Part shown: positions 54,705-62,528 of the stretch, piece by piece
Layout: each line of letters starts with the position of its first letter
Numbering within the stretch: position 1 is the stretch's first letter
Origin: Chryseobacterium viscerum
GTDB taxonomy: Bacteria; Bacteroidota; Bacteroidia; Flavobacteriales; Weeksellaceae
DNA: 64,000 nucleotides
Assembly: GCF_002899945.2 (NCBI RefSeq)
Contig: NZ_PPEG02000002.1
Location: 434,001-498,000, forward strand
Direction of reading: 5' to 3'
Notes under the pieces: model-generated
Database searches by the model: none
The model's input: only the letters and a program-made list of their open reading frames with translations
What the model was told of the DNA's origin: nothing
Program-made: the position numbers and the translations under genes

Positions 54705-55004
54705 AGTAACGGTTGCGGATAAATAATCATGGTTCTGCCCGGAAAAGTATTTCTCAAAGACCAGCTCTCCCTGTTGGTTGAGTTTGATCAATTTGAAATC
54801 GAAACCATTGTTCTGCTTACTGGCTTGTTGTAATTTTTCGCTCTGAATAGAGCTTCCCGTGATCAGGTATTGCTGATCGATTGTTGTGGTGACCTGGCTT
54901 AAAAAGTCTTGCGTTGTTGACTTGATTTCTTTCTGCCATACCACTTCCTGAGCTGATCCCAGGACTGTGCATAAGGTTAAAGCACAGAAATAATTTTTTT
55001 TCAT
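54705..55004 (-). pseudogene. T9SS-sorted repeat protein, N-terminal part (split by IS110)
   Basis: 100 native codons: the signal peptide MKKNYFCALTLCTVLGSAQ, then VVWQKEIKSTTQDFLSQVTT and FDFKLIKLNQQGELVFEKYF, ending SATVT at the insertion point. The remaining 15 residues of the visible frame are IS sequence. It is the true start of the operon that encodes the shell and Rhs proteins, so the insertion may reduce their expression by polarity unless the IS supplies a promoter. Confidence 0.85.
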
Positions 55005-55852
55005 AAGCTTGTGTATTTGACTGGTTAAAAATATTATTAATAATTAGAATACATCATCCGTAAAAACCCCATATTTTCATTAATTTTTGTTAACACATGT
55101 ATATTGTTGTTCAATACGTTATATCATATGGCAAAGCTATACCCGCATAGCGCCAAAACCTGTCGTATTAAAATAGAAGTGGAGATCTTTTTTCAATTCT
55201 TTATTGCTGCAATGAGAATAGAACGTCTCTTTTTGCTCCCAGTGATTGTCTTATCACCTGCTACAGCACCGAGCGGTGCAACATCCAACTTTCATAAAAA
55301 AATGTCATTTCTTTCACCAAGGCAATTTGGTAGTAATGCTTCTTTTTTTCTTTAAATAGACTTTTACAGCCCAGTTCCTTTTAGAAAAACTCTTCTCTGT
55401 ATATCACATACATTCTCTTCAACCACTAAAAAAAAATTTCGGAATGAGAGGGCTGTTTCGATCACATAGGACCATTTACCTAATGGACATTGCCATTGCT
55501 TCCCATCTTTTTTATTCAAAGAACCGGGTCTGCTGTTTTGTTCCGTTTCAAGAGCAAAGGTATCTCCGTGTTTTAACCGCAGCTGAAATTTCGTTGTCCT
55601 GCGGATTTGACCAAAAATCTCCACCCATGCGGGTCGTATTTATTGTCCAAAAAATTGCATCTGCTGAACACTAACCTTTTATGCTCATGAAACGAAACAA
55701 AGCATACTCCGGCTCTTTAAACGAATAAAAAAAATGTCAGAAATGGAAAATAATAGTAGAAATGGACTTAGAGTGAAACGAAACAGCACCTCCTCTCATT
55801 ACCGAATAAATCAGAAAAAAAATCAAATCTCAAACCCTAAAAATCAAAAATC
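55005..55852. other. 848-bp noncoding region between the Rhs operon and the ssb/PRTRC operon
   Basis: It should hold divergent promoters for the T9SS gene and for ssb. Open frames here (55104-55355 plus, 55364-55624 minus, 55444-55674 plus) overlap each other and lack known motifs, so I do not call genes. A GCACCGAGCGGTGC hairpin lies near 55268-55281. Four related CGAAACA-type motifs are scattered through the second half. Confidence 0.5.
55688..55810 (+). repeat. Direct repeats upstream of ssb (TGAAACGAAACA ... CGAATAAA)
   Basis: TGAAACGAAACA occurs at 55688-55699 and 55774-55785, each followed at a similar distance by CGAATAAA (55722-55729 and 55803-55810). An inverted near-copy, TGTTCCGTTTCA, is at 55539-55550. 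A further inverted partial match, GCTGTTTCG, is near 55452. The arrangement looks like a repeat-based control or origin region. Confidence 0.65.
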
Positions 55853-56269
55853 ATGAACATCATCGGAAGATTAACAAGCGATGCGCAGGTACGCACAGTG
55901 TTACAGGACAAACAAGTGGTAAACTTCTCAGTAGCCACCAACGAGAGCTACAAAAACAAGCAGGGCGAGCGTGTAAAGCAGACCACCTATTTCGACTGCG
56001 CCTATTGGATAAGCCCCAATATCGCAAAAATACTCACCAAAGGGACACTCGTAGAGCTGTCGGGACGAGTGTACGCACGAGCGTGGCAAGGCAGTGACGG
56101 ACAACCCCACGCAGGGCTCAACTTCCACACCTCCCAAATCAAACTCCACGGAGGGGGTGGCGGTAAAAACGCAGAAACACCTGAAACCTCACAAGCTTCA
56201 GAATATACCCCAACCCCGCAGGACAACGAGTTTAACAATATGGGAGCAGAGGGCGACCTCCCATTTTAA
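55853..56269 (+). CDS. ssb: Single-stranded DNA-binding protein
   Basis: 138 residues with one OB fold: NIIGRLTSDAQVRTVLQDKQ, then VVNFSVATNESYKN, then TTYFDCAYWISPNIAKILTK and GTLVELSGRVYARAWQGSDG. A Gly-rich linker and acidic C-terminal tip (NMGAEGDLPF) suit partner binding. It is shorter than a typical chromosomal SSB and is the first gene of a plasmid/ICE-type block, so it probably coats element DNA during transfer or replication. Confidence 0.93.
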   Translation: MNIIGRLTSDAQVRTVLQDKQVVNFSVATNESYKNKQGERVKQTTYFDCAYWISPNIAKILTKGTLVELSGRVYARAWQGSDGQPHAGLNFHTSQIKLHGGGGGKNAETPETSQASEYTPTPQDNEFNNMGAEGDLPF

Positions 56270-56337
56270 CAGCGGTCATTACAATCAAATTCAATCTATC
56301 AATTCTATCAAATTTTTAACTCTAAATATTTAATATC

Positions 56338-57411
56338 ATGGCACATAACTTAAATTTCAACAACAGAACAGGCAAATATTCATTTTTCAGCGTAAAGGAA
56401 AAAGCCTGGCACAATCTGGGGCAGATCGTAGAAGACTACCCGACAAGTGCCGAAGCCATTGTACACGCAGGATTAGATTATGAAGTCATCAAAACCCCGC
56501 TCTATACTAAAGGTTCGGGCATTATCGAAACTTCGCAGGGTATTGAGATAGCAGACAGTGAACTGCGTGTTCCGGATTATTTCGCCAATATCCGAAACGA
56601 TAACAATGCAGTACTCGGCGTAGTAGGCAAAGACTACCAGATCGTACAGAACCGTGAAGCCTTTTCTTTCTTTGACTCTATTGTAGGCGGTGGTGACGGA
56701 ATCCTGTACGAGACGGCAGGAGCTTTAGGTGATGGAGAACGTATTTTTATCACCGCCAAACTGCCTGATTATATCCGTATTGGTAATGGTGACGACATCG
56801 TAGAAAAGTACATTTTCCTGACCACCTCACACGATGGTAGCGGAAGTATTACCGCAGCATTTACCCCTATCCGCATTGTCTGCCAGAATACCCTTAACGC
56901 TTCACTCCGTAATATGAGTAATGTCGTACGCATCCGTCATACTTCGGGAGCAAAACAACGTCTCGATGATGCCCATAAAGTAATGGGCTTGGCTAACAAG
57001 TTCAGTACACAGTTAGAAGGTATTTTTAACGAGTGGGCAAAAGTTAAGGTCAACGACCAAGAAGTAAAAAAACTCATTCAGTTAGCCCTATGCCCTAATA
57101 AAGAAACCCTGCAACACCTGCAAAAAGGTAATGAAGACGAAATTTCAACCGTATTTAAAAACACCGTAGAAGATGCTTTTGCCTATGCTATGATAAGCGA
57201 CACCCAACAAATGGACTCGACCAAAGGGACATTGTTCGGAGCCTATAATGCGGTGACAGGCTACTACCAGAATGTCCGTACCTATAAAGATGATGAAGCC
57301 AAATTGCAATCCATTGTCATGGGTGGAACAGCGCAACTCAAATCGCAGAAAGCATTTGAACTATGTACAGCCTTCGCCACAGAGGGCGCAGAAATATTCA
57401 ACCTTAATTAA
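56338..57411 (+). CDS. DUF932 phage/plasmid-like protein
   Basis: 357 residues. It begins MAHNLNFNNRTGKYSFFSVK and has AWHNLGQIVEDYPTSAEAI, then VVGKDYQIVQNREAFSFFDS, then EKYIFLTTSHDGSGSITAAF and TPIRIVCQNTLNASLR. These match the plasmid/phage-like (TIGR03299/DUF932) family, frequent on conjugative elements but with no settled activity. No catalytic motif is clear. It is within the plus-strand run that leads to the PRTRC genes. Confidence 0.88.
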   Translation: MAHNLNFNNRTGKYSFFSVKEKAWHNLGQIVEDYPTSAEAIVHAGLDYEVIKTPLYTKGSGIIETSQGIEIADSELRVPDYFANIRNDNNAVLGVVGKDYQIVQNREAFSFFDSIVGGGDGILYETAGALGDGERIFITAKLPDYIRIGNGDDIVEKYIFLTTSHDGSGSITAAFTPIRIVCQNTLNASLRNMSNVVRIRHTSGAKQRLDDAHKVMGLANKFSTQLEGIFNEWAKVKVNDQEVKKLIQLALCPNKETLQHLQKGNEDEISTVFKNTVEDAFAYAMISDTQQMDSTKGTLFGAYNAVTGYYQNVRTYKDDEAKLQSIVMGGTAQLKSQKAFELCTAFATEGAEIFNLN

Positions 57412-57466
57412 TCAACCTACAGGCGACCGCCCTGACAAGGTGGTTGCCTTTAAAAAATTAAATCTC

Positions 57467-57634
57467 ATGACCATAGAAATTTATACCGTAACCCTTACTC
57501 ACAATAAGGGCAATATGAGCCTGACAGTCGTATCGCTCAGTGGTGAGCAGGGAGCAAAAGACCAAATCATGGCAATTGAAGGATGCCCTGAAAGTGCCAT
57601 TATCAAAATGAAAAAAATTAACATCAAAAAATAG
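57467..57634 (+). CDS. Small conserved-looking protein, unknown
   Basis: 55 residues from ATG at 57467: MTIEIYTVTLTHNKGNMSLT, then VVSLSGEQGAKDQIMAIEGC and SAIIKMKKINIKK. It reads as a small alpha+beta protein. The longer open frame starting at 57272 overlaps the DUF932 gene out of frame and is not credible. Spacing of ~55 bases from DUF932 suits an operon member. Function unknown. Confidence 0.68.
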   Translation: MTIEIYTVTLTHNKGNMSLTVVSLSGEQGAKDQIMAIEGCPESAIIKMKKINIKK

Positions 57635-57658
57635 GATAAACCTCAATACAACAACGAT

Positions 57659-58066
57659 ATGAAAACATTACATCGATTATACAACGTAGAAAAAGGAAGA
57701 ATGATTGCGGATTTATTACCCGAAGAGATTCCCAATATCACCCTTTTTATAGAACAGGAAACACAGCGGTTTTTGAAAAACGAAGAACTGATTAAAAGCC
57801 AATGGAAACAGAGTTTGGTAACAAGTGGTTTGTGGTTCGATCTCGTTCGGAATATCGAAAAAGCCGTAAAAAAATGCGGTAAAAAATTTCAGAGAAACCA
57901 CCGACTCTTTGCTCATCAATTATTTGATGGATATGATGCCCTGTTTACAATCAACTGCCTTATTGAATATTCATTGACAGAGGACTGCAATCAACGGTTA
58001 AGACTGGCGATACACCTGCTTTTTGGGATAGATCCATTTATTGTAACAACTCCACAAATTAAATAA
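57659..58066 (+). CDS. Hypothetical protein
   Basis: 135 residues, helical, no signal peptide. LPEEIPNITLFIEQETQRFL and SLVTSGLWFDLVRNIEKAVK suggest an all-alpha fold. A paired segment HRLFAHQLFDGYDALFTINC is followed by a leucine-rich tail. No known domain. It lies 24 bases after the 55-residue gene and 2 bases before the next, in the same operon. Confidence 0.72.
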   Translation: MKTLHRLYNVEKGRMIADLLPEEIPNITLFIEQETQRFLKNEELIKSQWKQSLVTSGLWFDLVRNIEKAVKKCGKKFQRNHRLFAHQLFDGYDALFTINCLIEYSLTEDCNQRLRLAIHLLFGIDPFIVTTPQIK

Positions 58067-58068
58067 TC

Positions 58069-58563
58069 ATGGCTGATTGGTGCTACAACAACGTACTGTT
58101 TGAAGGTGAATACCTTTTGATTTTACAAATAAAAGAGCTGTTTGTATTAATGGCTGAAAAAGAAAAGCAGGAGAAAAAGGGGCAGTTACCCGATTGGATA
58201 AAAGCCGATGAAGGTTACTTCTTTGATATATGTTGGGATGAATGTGATACCCTCACTTATCAAACCAAATACAGACCGAATATTAACCGTCTTGCCGAAA
58301 TCGCTAATGAATACGATTGTCATTTTGAATGCCAATACGAAGAATTAGCCAACGGAAGATATGGGAAGGCGACTTATATCGAGGGCATTTTTGAGCATAT
58401 CTATTTGGAAGCTAAAGATTTTCAGAAAATCCATTTTGATGAAAATACGGACCAATATCACTTCGAGGGTGAAACCTACGAAAGCCAGAACGATCTATTG
58501 GAAATGATGTTGGAGCGCAAAATAACAGGTTTAATGAATAACAATCAAAATCCACCATCATGA
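58069..58563 (+). CDS. DUF1281/Api92-like ferredoxin-fold protein
   Basis: 164 residues beginning MADWCYNNVLFEGEYLLILQ, similar to the MxNWCxNxV start of Api92/DUF1281 proteins of phages and conjugative plasmids. The second half holds YDCHFECQYEELANGRYGKA and acidic strands typical of that fold. The C-terminal 30 residues are helical. It overlaps the next gene by 4 bases. Role unknown, but the family is tied to mobile elements. Confidence 0.75.
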   Translation: MADWCYNNVLFEGEYLLILQIKELFVLMAEKEKQEKKGQLPDWIKADEGYFFDICWDECDTLTYQTKYRPNINRLAEIANEYDCHFECQYEELANGRYGKATYIEGIFEHIYLEAKDFQKIHFDENTDQYHFEGETYESQNDLLEMMLERKITGLMNNNQNPPS

Positions 58564-59015
58564 AATTATCAGAAAAACCAACAGAATACTTGATGCTACA
58601 GGCAAAAACCGATAGCGAGCTGTACGATTGCAATTATGCAATAGTTCAGATAACTGAAAATTGGAAAGAAGAAATGCAAACCCGCTTGAATGCGATAATC
58701 CCCTTTTCAATAACTAAAAATGATCTTTCTACGATGGACTATTTCGCAACAGTGTATTTCTATAAAGATGATAGCAATATTGATTCTATGGATTTGCTCG
58801 GAGATCAGCATTGGTCATTTGTGATACCTAGCAAAAAGGATATAAAATTCTTATCCAACAATGAAAATAGGCGCTTTGGTAATATGCTTGAAATTCAAAA
58901 AAACGGTTGGGCTAGTTACTCCACACATCGCCTACAGGACGATGAATATTGGACAAAAGAATTTTCCATTCAAAAAATCATTGACCATTTAAATAGAAAA
59001 GATATTAAACACTAA
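58560..59015 (+). CDS. Hypothetical protein
   Basis: 151 residues, soluble. Notable segments are YAIVQITENWKEEMQTRLNA, then LSTMDYFATVYFYKDDSNID and WSFVIPSKKDIKFLSN. It has an alpha+beta character and no recognised family. Start overlaps the stop of the preceding gene (ATGA), so the pair is translationally coupled. It belongs to the run of small unknown genes between DUF932 and the PRTRC cassette. Confidence 0.7.
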   Translation: MKLSEKPTEYLMLQAKTDSELYDCNYAIVQITENWKEEMQTRLNAIIPFSITKNDLSTMDYFATVYFYKDDSNIDSMDLLGDQHWSFVIPSKKDIKFLSNNENRRFGNMLEIQKNGWASYSTHRLQDDEYWTKEFSIQKIIDHLNRKDIKH

Positions 59016-59027
59016 AAAACAGAAAAT

Positions 59028-59450
59028 ATGAAAATCGGAATTATCACCTACAAAAAATATGAAGAGCTCGTTACACTCAATGAACATCTTGTTATCAATG
59101 ATCTATTCAATATTATTTTGAATGACAGCGATTTTGTCAAATTTCAAATTTTAGACCGGAACGGAAATTTATTCCTGTCTACTCATTACGGAGAAACAGG
59201 GAAAGGCATAGAATACCTTGAAGTATTACAGGTAAAGCGGGACGAAGAGATTTTGTGGACAATCTATGATGCCTATAAAACTCCTTCACTTGTCCATAAA
59301 ACAAAAGTAACATGGAAAGTCAACGGAGGTATCTGTAAAACCAAGAAAGAAGCCCTAAAATATGTCGACAGAATCAATCATAAAGCAAAGCTTCTTATTG
59401 AAAAATTTGTAGACCAAAATAGTCGTGTAAAAACTGCCATTAACCATTAA
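59028..59450 (+). CDS. Hypothetical protein
   Basis: 140 residues, soluble: MKIGIITYKKYEELVTLNEH, then DSDFVKFQILDRNGNLFLST, then a Lys-rich C-terminal helix (KKEALKYVDRINHKAKLLIE). No family recognised. 12 bases after the preceding gene and 10 before the next. Confidence 0.7.
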   Translation: MKIGIITYKKYEELVTLNEHLVINDLFNIILNDSDFVKFQILDRNGNLFLSTHYGETGKGIEYLEVLQVKRDEEILWTIYDAYKTPSLVHKTKVTWKVNGGICKTKKEALKYVDRINHKAKLLIEKFVDQNSRVKTAINH

Positions 59451-59460
59451 AACCACACGT

Positions 59461-59652
59461 ATGAAACTCATTGACATCAATGGTCACACGATTGTGGTAA
59501 CCAATCTGGACGAAGCCATCGAAATGGCAGAAGAATATAAGGACTACAGGCACGAAGACAAGCGGTTTACCGACTTCGATAAGAGGATGAATCTCTATTG
59601 GACGGACTTCTACGAGAAATTACGACAACTTAAATCTAAACAGACATCATGA
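59461..59652 (+). CDS. Small acidic protein, unknown
   Basis: 63 residues: MKLIDINGHTIVVTNLDEAI then EMAEEYKDYRHEDKRFTDFD. A short strand pair followed by a charged helix, similar in layout to small plasmid-encoded proteins of PRTRC regions. It overlaps the next gene by 4 bases (ATGA). Confidence 0.68.
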   Translation: MKLIDINGHTIVVTNLDEAIEMAEEYKDYRHEDKRFTDFDKRMNLYWTDFYEKLRQLKSKQTS

Positions 59653-59870
59653 GCAATCTGGCAGATACAACGGAATATCGGGCACTGAGCATCATTGCCC
59701 GAATGGTAAAGGATTTTGAAAGGCTTCATTATCTGGATATGACCAAAGAGGATGATTGGGATGCCTGTCAGGCTAGAAATCTCTTAGAAAGCATCATTGA
59801 AACAGGCGGTTATAAGGTCAATTATGATCGAAACGGTAATAAACCTCTATTAAAAATTAAGAAAAAATGA
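59649..59870 (+). CDS. Small helical protein, unknown
   Basis: 73 residues: ALSIIARMVKDFERLHYLDM then TKEDDWDACQARNLLESIIE, predominantly helical and acidic, ending in a Lys-rich tail. Starts and ends in 4-base overlaps with its neighbours, so it is embedded in a coupled operon. Confidence 0.68.
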   Translation: MSNLADTTEYRALSIIARMVKDFERLHYLDMTKEDDWDACQARNLLESIIETGGYKVNYDRNGNKPLLKIKKK

Positions 59871-60541
59871 AAACAATAAACGTCAAATTATACCCCTTTT
59901 CAGAGCTTGAAAAGGAAGTGCGGGAAAAAGTATTGGAACGTTTTCGGTATTGTAACACCCATCATGATTGGTGGGAGACCGAGTACGATGATTTTGTGAG
60001 TATCTGCTCACTGTTAGGAATCACGACAAGCCCGCAGGAGATTTTCTTTAGTGGATTTTGGTCGCAGGGAGACGGAAGCACCTTTGCATCAAAGGTTGAT
60101 ATTCAACAATTTACCAAAGGAATTACACAAGAATCTTGGAGAAAACACGCTCCAACCTTAAAACTAAATTTTCCACCTTTCTCATTCGGTAAACGAATGC
60201 TAAATCTTATCGAAAGCGGAGACATTGAAATCTCTATATGGACGGAAGCGCCAAACAAAGGCTATTGGGTAAAATATCATTCCAAAAATGAGCTGACCAA
60301 CCACTCTAAAACGTACCCCAACATAGAACAGGAACTCGAAAAGTTAGAAGATTGGGCAGAGCAGAGTATGAAAATACTCAACACTTATTTGTATGAGAAT
60401 CTTAGAAATTCTTACGAATACCTGATCTGTGACAAGGCAGTACAGGAAACTATTGAAGACAATGACTACCTGTTTACAGCCAATGGTGAACATGCCGATT
60501 GGCTTATAAAATTAACAGCATCCAACACCTTAAAATTTTAA
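59867..60541 (+). CDS. Phage/plasmid-type hypothetical protein with FSGFWSQGDGS motif
   Basis: 224 residues. The N-terminal half includes YPFSELEKEVREKVLERFRY and HHDWWETEYDDFVSICSLLG, then EIFFSGFWSQGDGSTFASKV. The SGFWSQGDG block is shared by a family found in phages and conjugative plasmids. The C-terminal part is helical and Tyr-rich (LNTYLYENLRNSYEYLICDK). No catalytic function is known to me. Coupled to the upstream gene by a 4-base overlap. Confidence 0.75.
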   Translation: MKTINVKLYPFSELEKEVREKVLERFRYCNTHHDWWETEYDDFVSICSLLGITTSPQEIFFSGFWSQGDGSTFASKVDIQQFTKGITQESWRKHAPTLKLNFPPFSFGKRMLNLIESGDIEISIWTEAPNKGYWVKYHSKNELTNHSKTYPNIEQELEKLEDWAEQSMKILNTYLYENLRNSYEYLICDKAVQETIEDNDYLFTANGEHADWLIKLTASNTLKF

Positions 60542-60545
60542 TACC

Positions 60546-61064
60546 ATGAACACGTATTTTTTTAATCAAATCGCCCAAATGAATATAACAGGTGATCTGC
60601 AAATCACCATCGGACAGGGCACAGAAAACAATTGGATTGTATCCATATTGCTCCAAAACGAGCAGTGCGGGGATGATGCCAAACATCTCATACCCCCTTT
60701 AACCCTTCGGGGAACACCCGAAGAACTTGATAACGGTTTTTTTGAAAATATTACTGCGCCCCTGCAGTCTGCTTCAGGGCTTATGGTCAGTATGGAAGCC
60801 TTTATGAAACAGTTGGAGGAAACCAAAAAGCATTCGGCAATGGAAAAGGAAAAAGCCGATAAGGAGAAAAAAGAAAAAGAAGCCAAAGACAAAAAATACA
60901 ATGAAGCCCTGCAAAAAGCAGAGCAATTGGAGAAGGAAGGCAAGTTCAAGGAAGCATGGACAGCACTTCCAAAGGGTTCGGAATACCCCGAATATGCCGA
61001 ACAAATCCGCAAAAAACAGTCCGTCTATGAGCATCATTTTGCACCAAGCCTTTTCAATGAATAG
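60546..61064 (+). CDS. PRTRC system protein E
   Basis: 172 residues. The N-terminal beta domain (MNITGDLQITIGQGTENNWI, then VSILLQNEQCGDDAKHLIPP, then PLTLRGTPEELDNGFF) matches PRTRC protein E. A long charged coiled coil of Lys/Glu follows (EKEKADKEKKEKEAKDKKYN), then a TPR-like helix pair (LEKEGKFKEAWTALPKGSEY). PRTRC cassettes combine ParB-related and ThiF-related genes on plasmids and ICEs; the biochemical role is unknown. It opens the cassette here. Confidence 0.85.
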   Translation: MNTYFFNQIAQMNITGDLQITIGQGTENNWIVSILLQNEQCGDDAKHLIPPLTLRGTPEELDNGFFENITAPLQSASGLMVSMEAFMKQLEETKKHSAMEKEKADKEKKEKEAKDKKYNEALQKAEQLEKEGKFKEAWTALPKGSEYPEYAEQIRKKQSVYEHHFAPSLFNE

Positions 61065-61110
61065 TTCAATAAACAGGTACATAAATGTTAAACCCCAAAA
61101 ATCAAAAATC

Positions 61111-61329
61111 ATGTTATTAGCCACCCAATTAGAAAGAGTATTCCTGTTCAAAGATAAAGGTCAGGACATTAAACTGACCGACCCTGAACCAAAATGGAGC
61201 GTAGAAGCCGTATTGAACTTTTACTCCAATACTTATTCCATACTAACCACCGCCAAAATATCAGCCCCAAAAATCAAAGATGATACCGTAGAATATCATT
61301 TCGAGAGTGTCATGGGAACAAAAGGATAA
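61111..61329 (+). CDS. PRTRC system protein C
   Basis: 72 residues from ATG at 61111; a longer frame overlaps the preceding gene and is not used. It reads MLLATQLERVFLFKDKGQDI, then DPEPKWSVEAVLNFYSNTYS and ILTTAKISAPKIKDDTVEYH, ending VMGTKG. The VLNFYSxxYxxLTTA and GTKG features mark PRTRC protein C. Its leader ending in AAAAATCAAAAATC before the ATG repeats the leader of ssb. Confidence 0.87.
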   Translation: MLLATQLERVFLFKDKGQDIKLTDPEPKWSVEAVLNFYSNTYSILTTAKISAPKIKDDTVEYHFESVMGTKG

Positions 61330-61352
61330 GGATAAATCTAAAAATTAAAAAA

Positions 61353-62528
61353 ATGAATTATGCAACGACCTATTATAGCGGGGATAGTACAAACACCCGA
61401 AGAAAAACAGCAAAGAAAACTGCATCGGCAGTTAACGGAGTTCGTCCATTGGATGAAACAGCCCAAAGACGCAGGAGAAATCCAAAAAGACAAACGAAAG
61501 TCTGTTCCCCTGAGCCAGCTCCCGATGGTTTTCTAAAAACCACGTTTCTACCGAGACTGAAAACTCAGCAGTCCGTACAGGCTGGTAAGAAATCACAAAA
61601 AATGGAAAGGGATTTTTATAAGTCCCTTTCCAGACTTTCTAAGCATTACGGGATTGAACCGATGCCGATACAGGATTTTGAATATCCCTATAATATTGCC
61701 CTTTCCCTGTCTGATATTCAGCAGAAACTCAAAAATAAAGCCACTCATTGGGACAGTCTCAAACTAATACAGGAGGGTACGAAAACGTATCTTATCAGTG
61801 AGGAACGATACAGCACGAGTTCCACCCTGTATTATATCCCGATGATTCCTCTTTTTTTGATGCTAAAGGACAAAACCAAAAAGAAATCTGCCCACCTGCT
61901 GTTATCGGTCTGTGCCTATCTGTACCACATTGCTGATATTCCGTACTACAGGCAGGAAGACACCTATCTCTATTGGCAGTATGAAATGCTTACCGATTGG
62001 CTCGAACAGGACGAGGAGACCGAAGAAACCGATATTTATAAAAATGAACTCCAACAGGCAGAATGGATCGGTGAGAGAATGGAACAGAAATTATTCAGCC
62101 GTAAAAATCTGGAAGTCATGAAAGACCGTCTACACCAATTTAAAATCAAGACCGATTTTGACAGGGAATGTTTTGAAGTGGCTAAAAAAGCCCTTGAACT
62201 CTATGAACTATACCCCGAAGAAAAGTTTTTCAGAAATACCAAAGCCACCGAGTGGGAACATGAAGACTACGAAAATGACAATATTCTCACCATTGAAAAG
62301 TATATTTCTTTTTATGCTGATAATAAAGGATGGCTGTCCGACAGTCTTTTTGAAATGGTCAACAATGAATTCGGGGAATACGGAGACATAGAAGAACCCA
62401 TCGTAAAAAAATGCTTTGACGGCAAACCATTAACCAATAACAGCCTTGATTTTGAAGACCGCTTATTTACGGTATTGGACGATCTTATTTACCTGTTAAA
62501 CAACTACAAATTCCAACACCATGAATAA
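61353..62528 (+). CDS. Conserved PRTRC-cassette protein (position of protein F)
   Basis: 391 residues as the longest frame; an ATG at 61602 (MERDFYKSLSRLSKHYGIEP) may be the true start. The 83 residues before it are low-complexity, basic and Thr/Arg-rich, and another frame over the same bases reads better. The main body is helical and acidic: PYNIALSLSDIQQKLKNKAT, then STLYYIPMIPLFLMLKDKTK, then YLYHIADIPYYRQEDTYLYW. The protein F assignment rests on gene order rather than a signature. It overlaps the protein B gene by 8 bases. Confidence 0.65.
   Translation: MNYATTYYSGDSTNTRRKTAKKTASAVNGVRPLDETAQRRRRNPKRQTKVCSPEPAPDGFLKTTFLPRLKTQQSVQAGKKSQKMERDFYKSLSRLSKHYGIEPMPIQDFEYPYNIALSLSDIQQKLKNKATHWDSLKLIQEGTKTYLISEERYSTSSTLYYIPMIPLFLMLKDKTKKKSAHLLLSVCAYLYHIADIPYYRQEDTYLYWQYEMLTDWLEQDEETEETDIYKNELQQAEWIGERMEQKLFSRKNLEVMKDRLHQFKIKTDFDRECFEVAKKALELYELYPEEKFFRNTKATEWEHEDYENDNILTIEKYISFYADNKGWLSDSLFEMVNNEFGEYGDIEEPIVKKCFDGKPLTNNSLDFEDRLFTVLDDLIYLLNNYKFQHHE
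61360..61536 (+). CDS. Possible small overlapping ORF in an alternate frame
   Basis: 58 codons: MQRPIIAGIVQTPEEKQQRK, then LHRQLTEFVHWMKQPKDAGE, ending SQLPMVF. Composition is more protein-like than the overlapping first 61 codons of the longer gene. If real, the downstream gene would start at 61602. Uncertain. Confidence 0.4.
   Translation: MQRPIIAGIVQTPEEKQQRKLHRQLTEFVHWMKQPKDAGEIQKDKRKSVPLSQLPMVF

Larger units (their letters stand above)
53313..54707 (-). mobile_element. IS110-family insertion sequence (about 1.39 kb)
   Basis: The element contains one DEDD/Tnp_20 transposase and a ~250-base noncoding upstream end. Both junctions show the pentamer TACTC on the minus strand (53309-53313 and 54704-54708 in plus coordinates). 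Joining the flanks at this pentamer restores ATVTQDGGFLLAG in frame. No terminal inverted repeats are visible, as expected for the family. The exact end can shift by up to 5 bases because the pentamer is shared. Confidence 0.88.

Noticed and set aside
55104..55674. Three open frames on both strands in the gap before ssb
   Set aside because: They overlap one another on opposite strands, have no recognisable motifs and no ribosome-binding context; kept as a noncoding region with repeats.
55452..55810. CRISPR array
   Set aside because: Only two to four short motifs with unequal spacing and mixed orientation; no regular repeat-spacer pattern and no cas genes.
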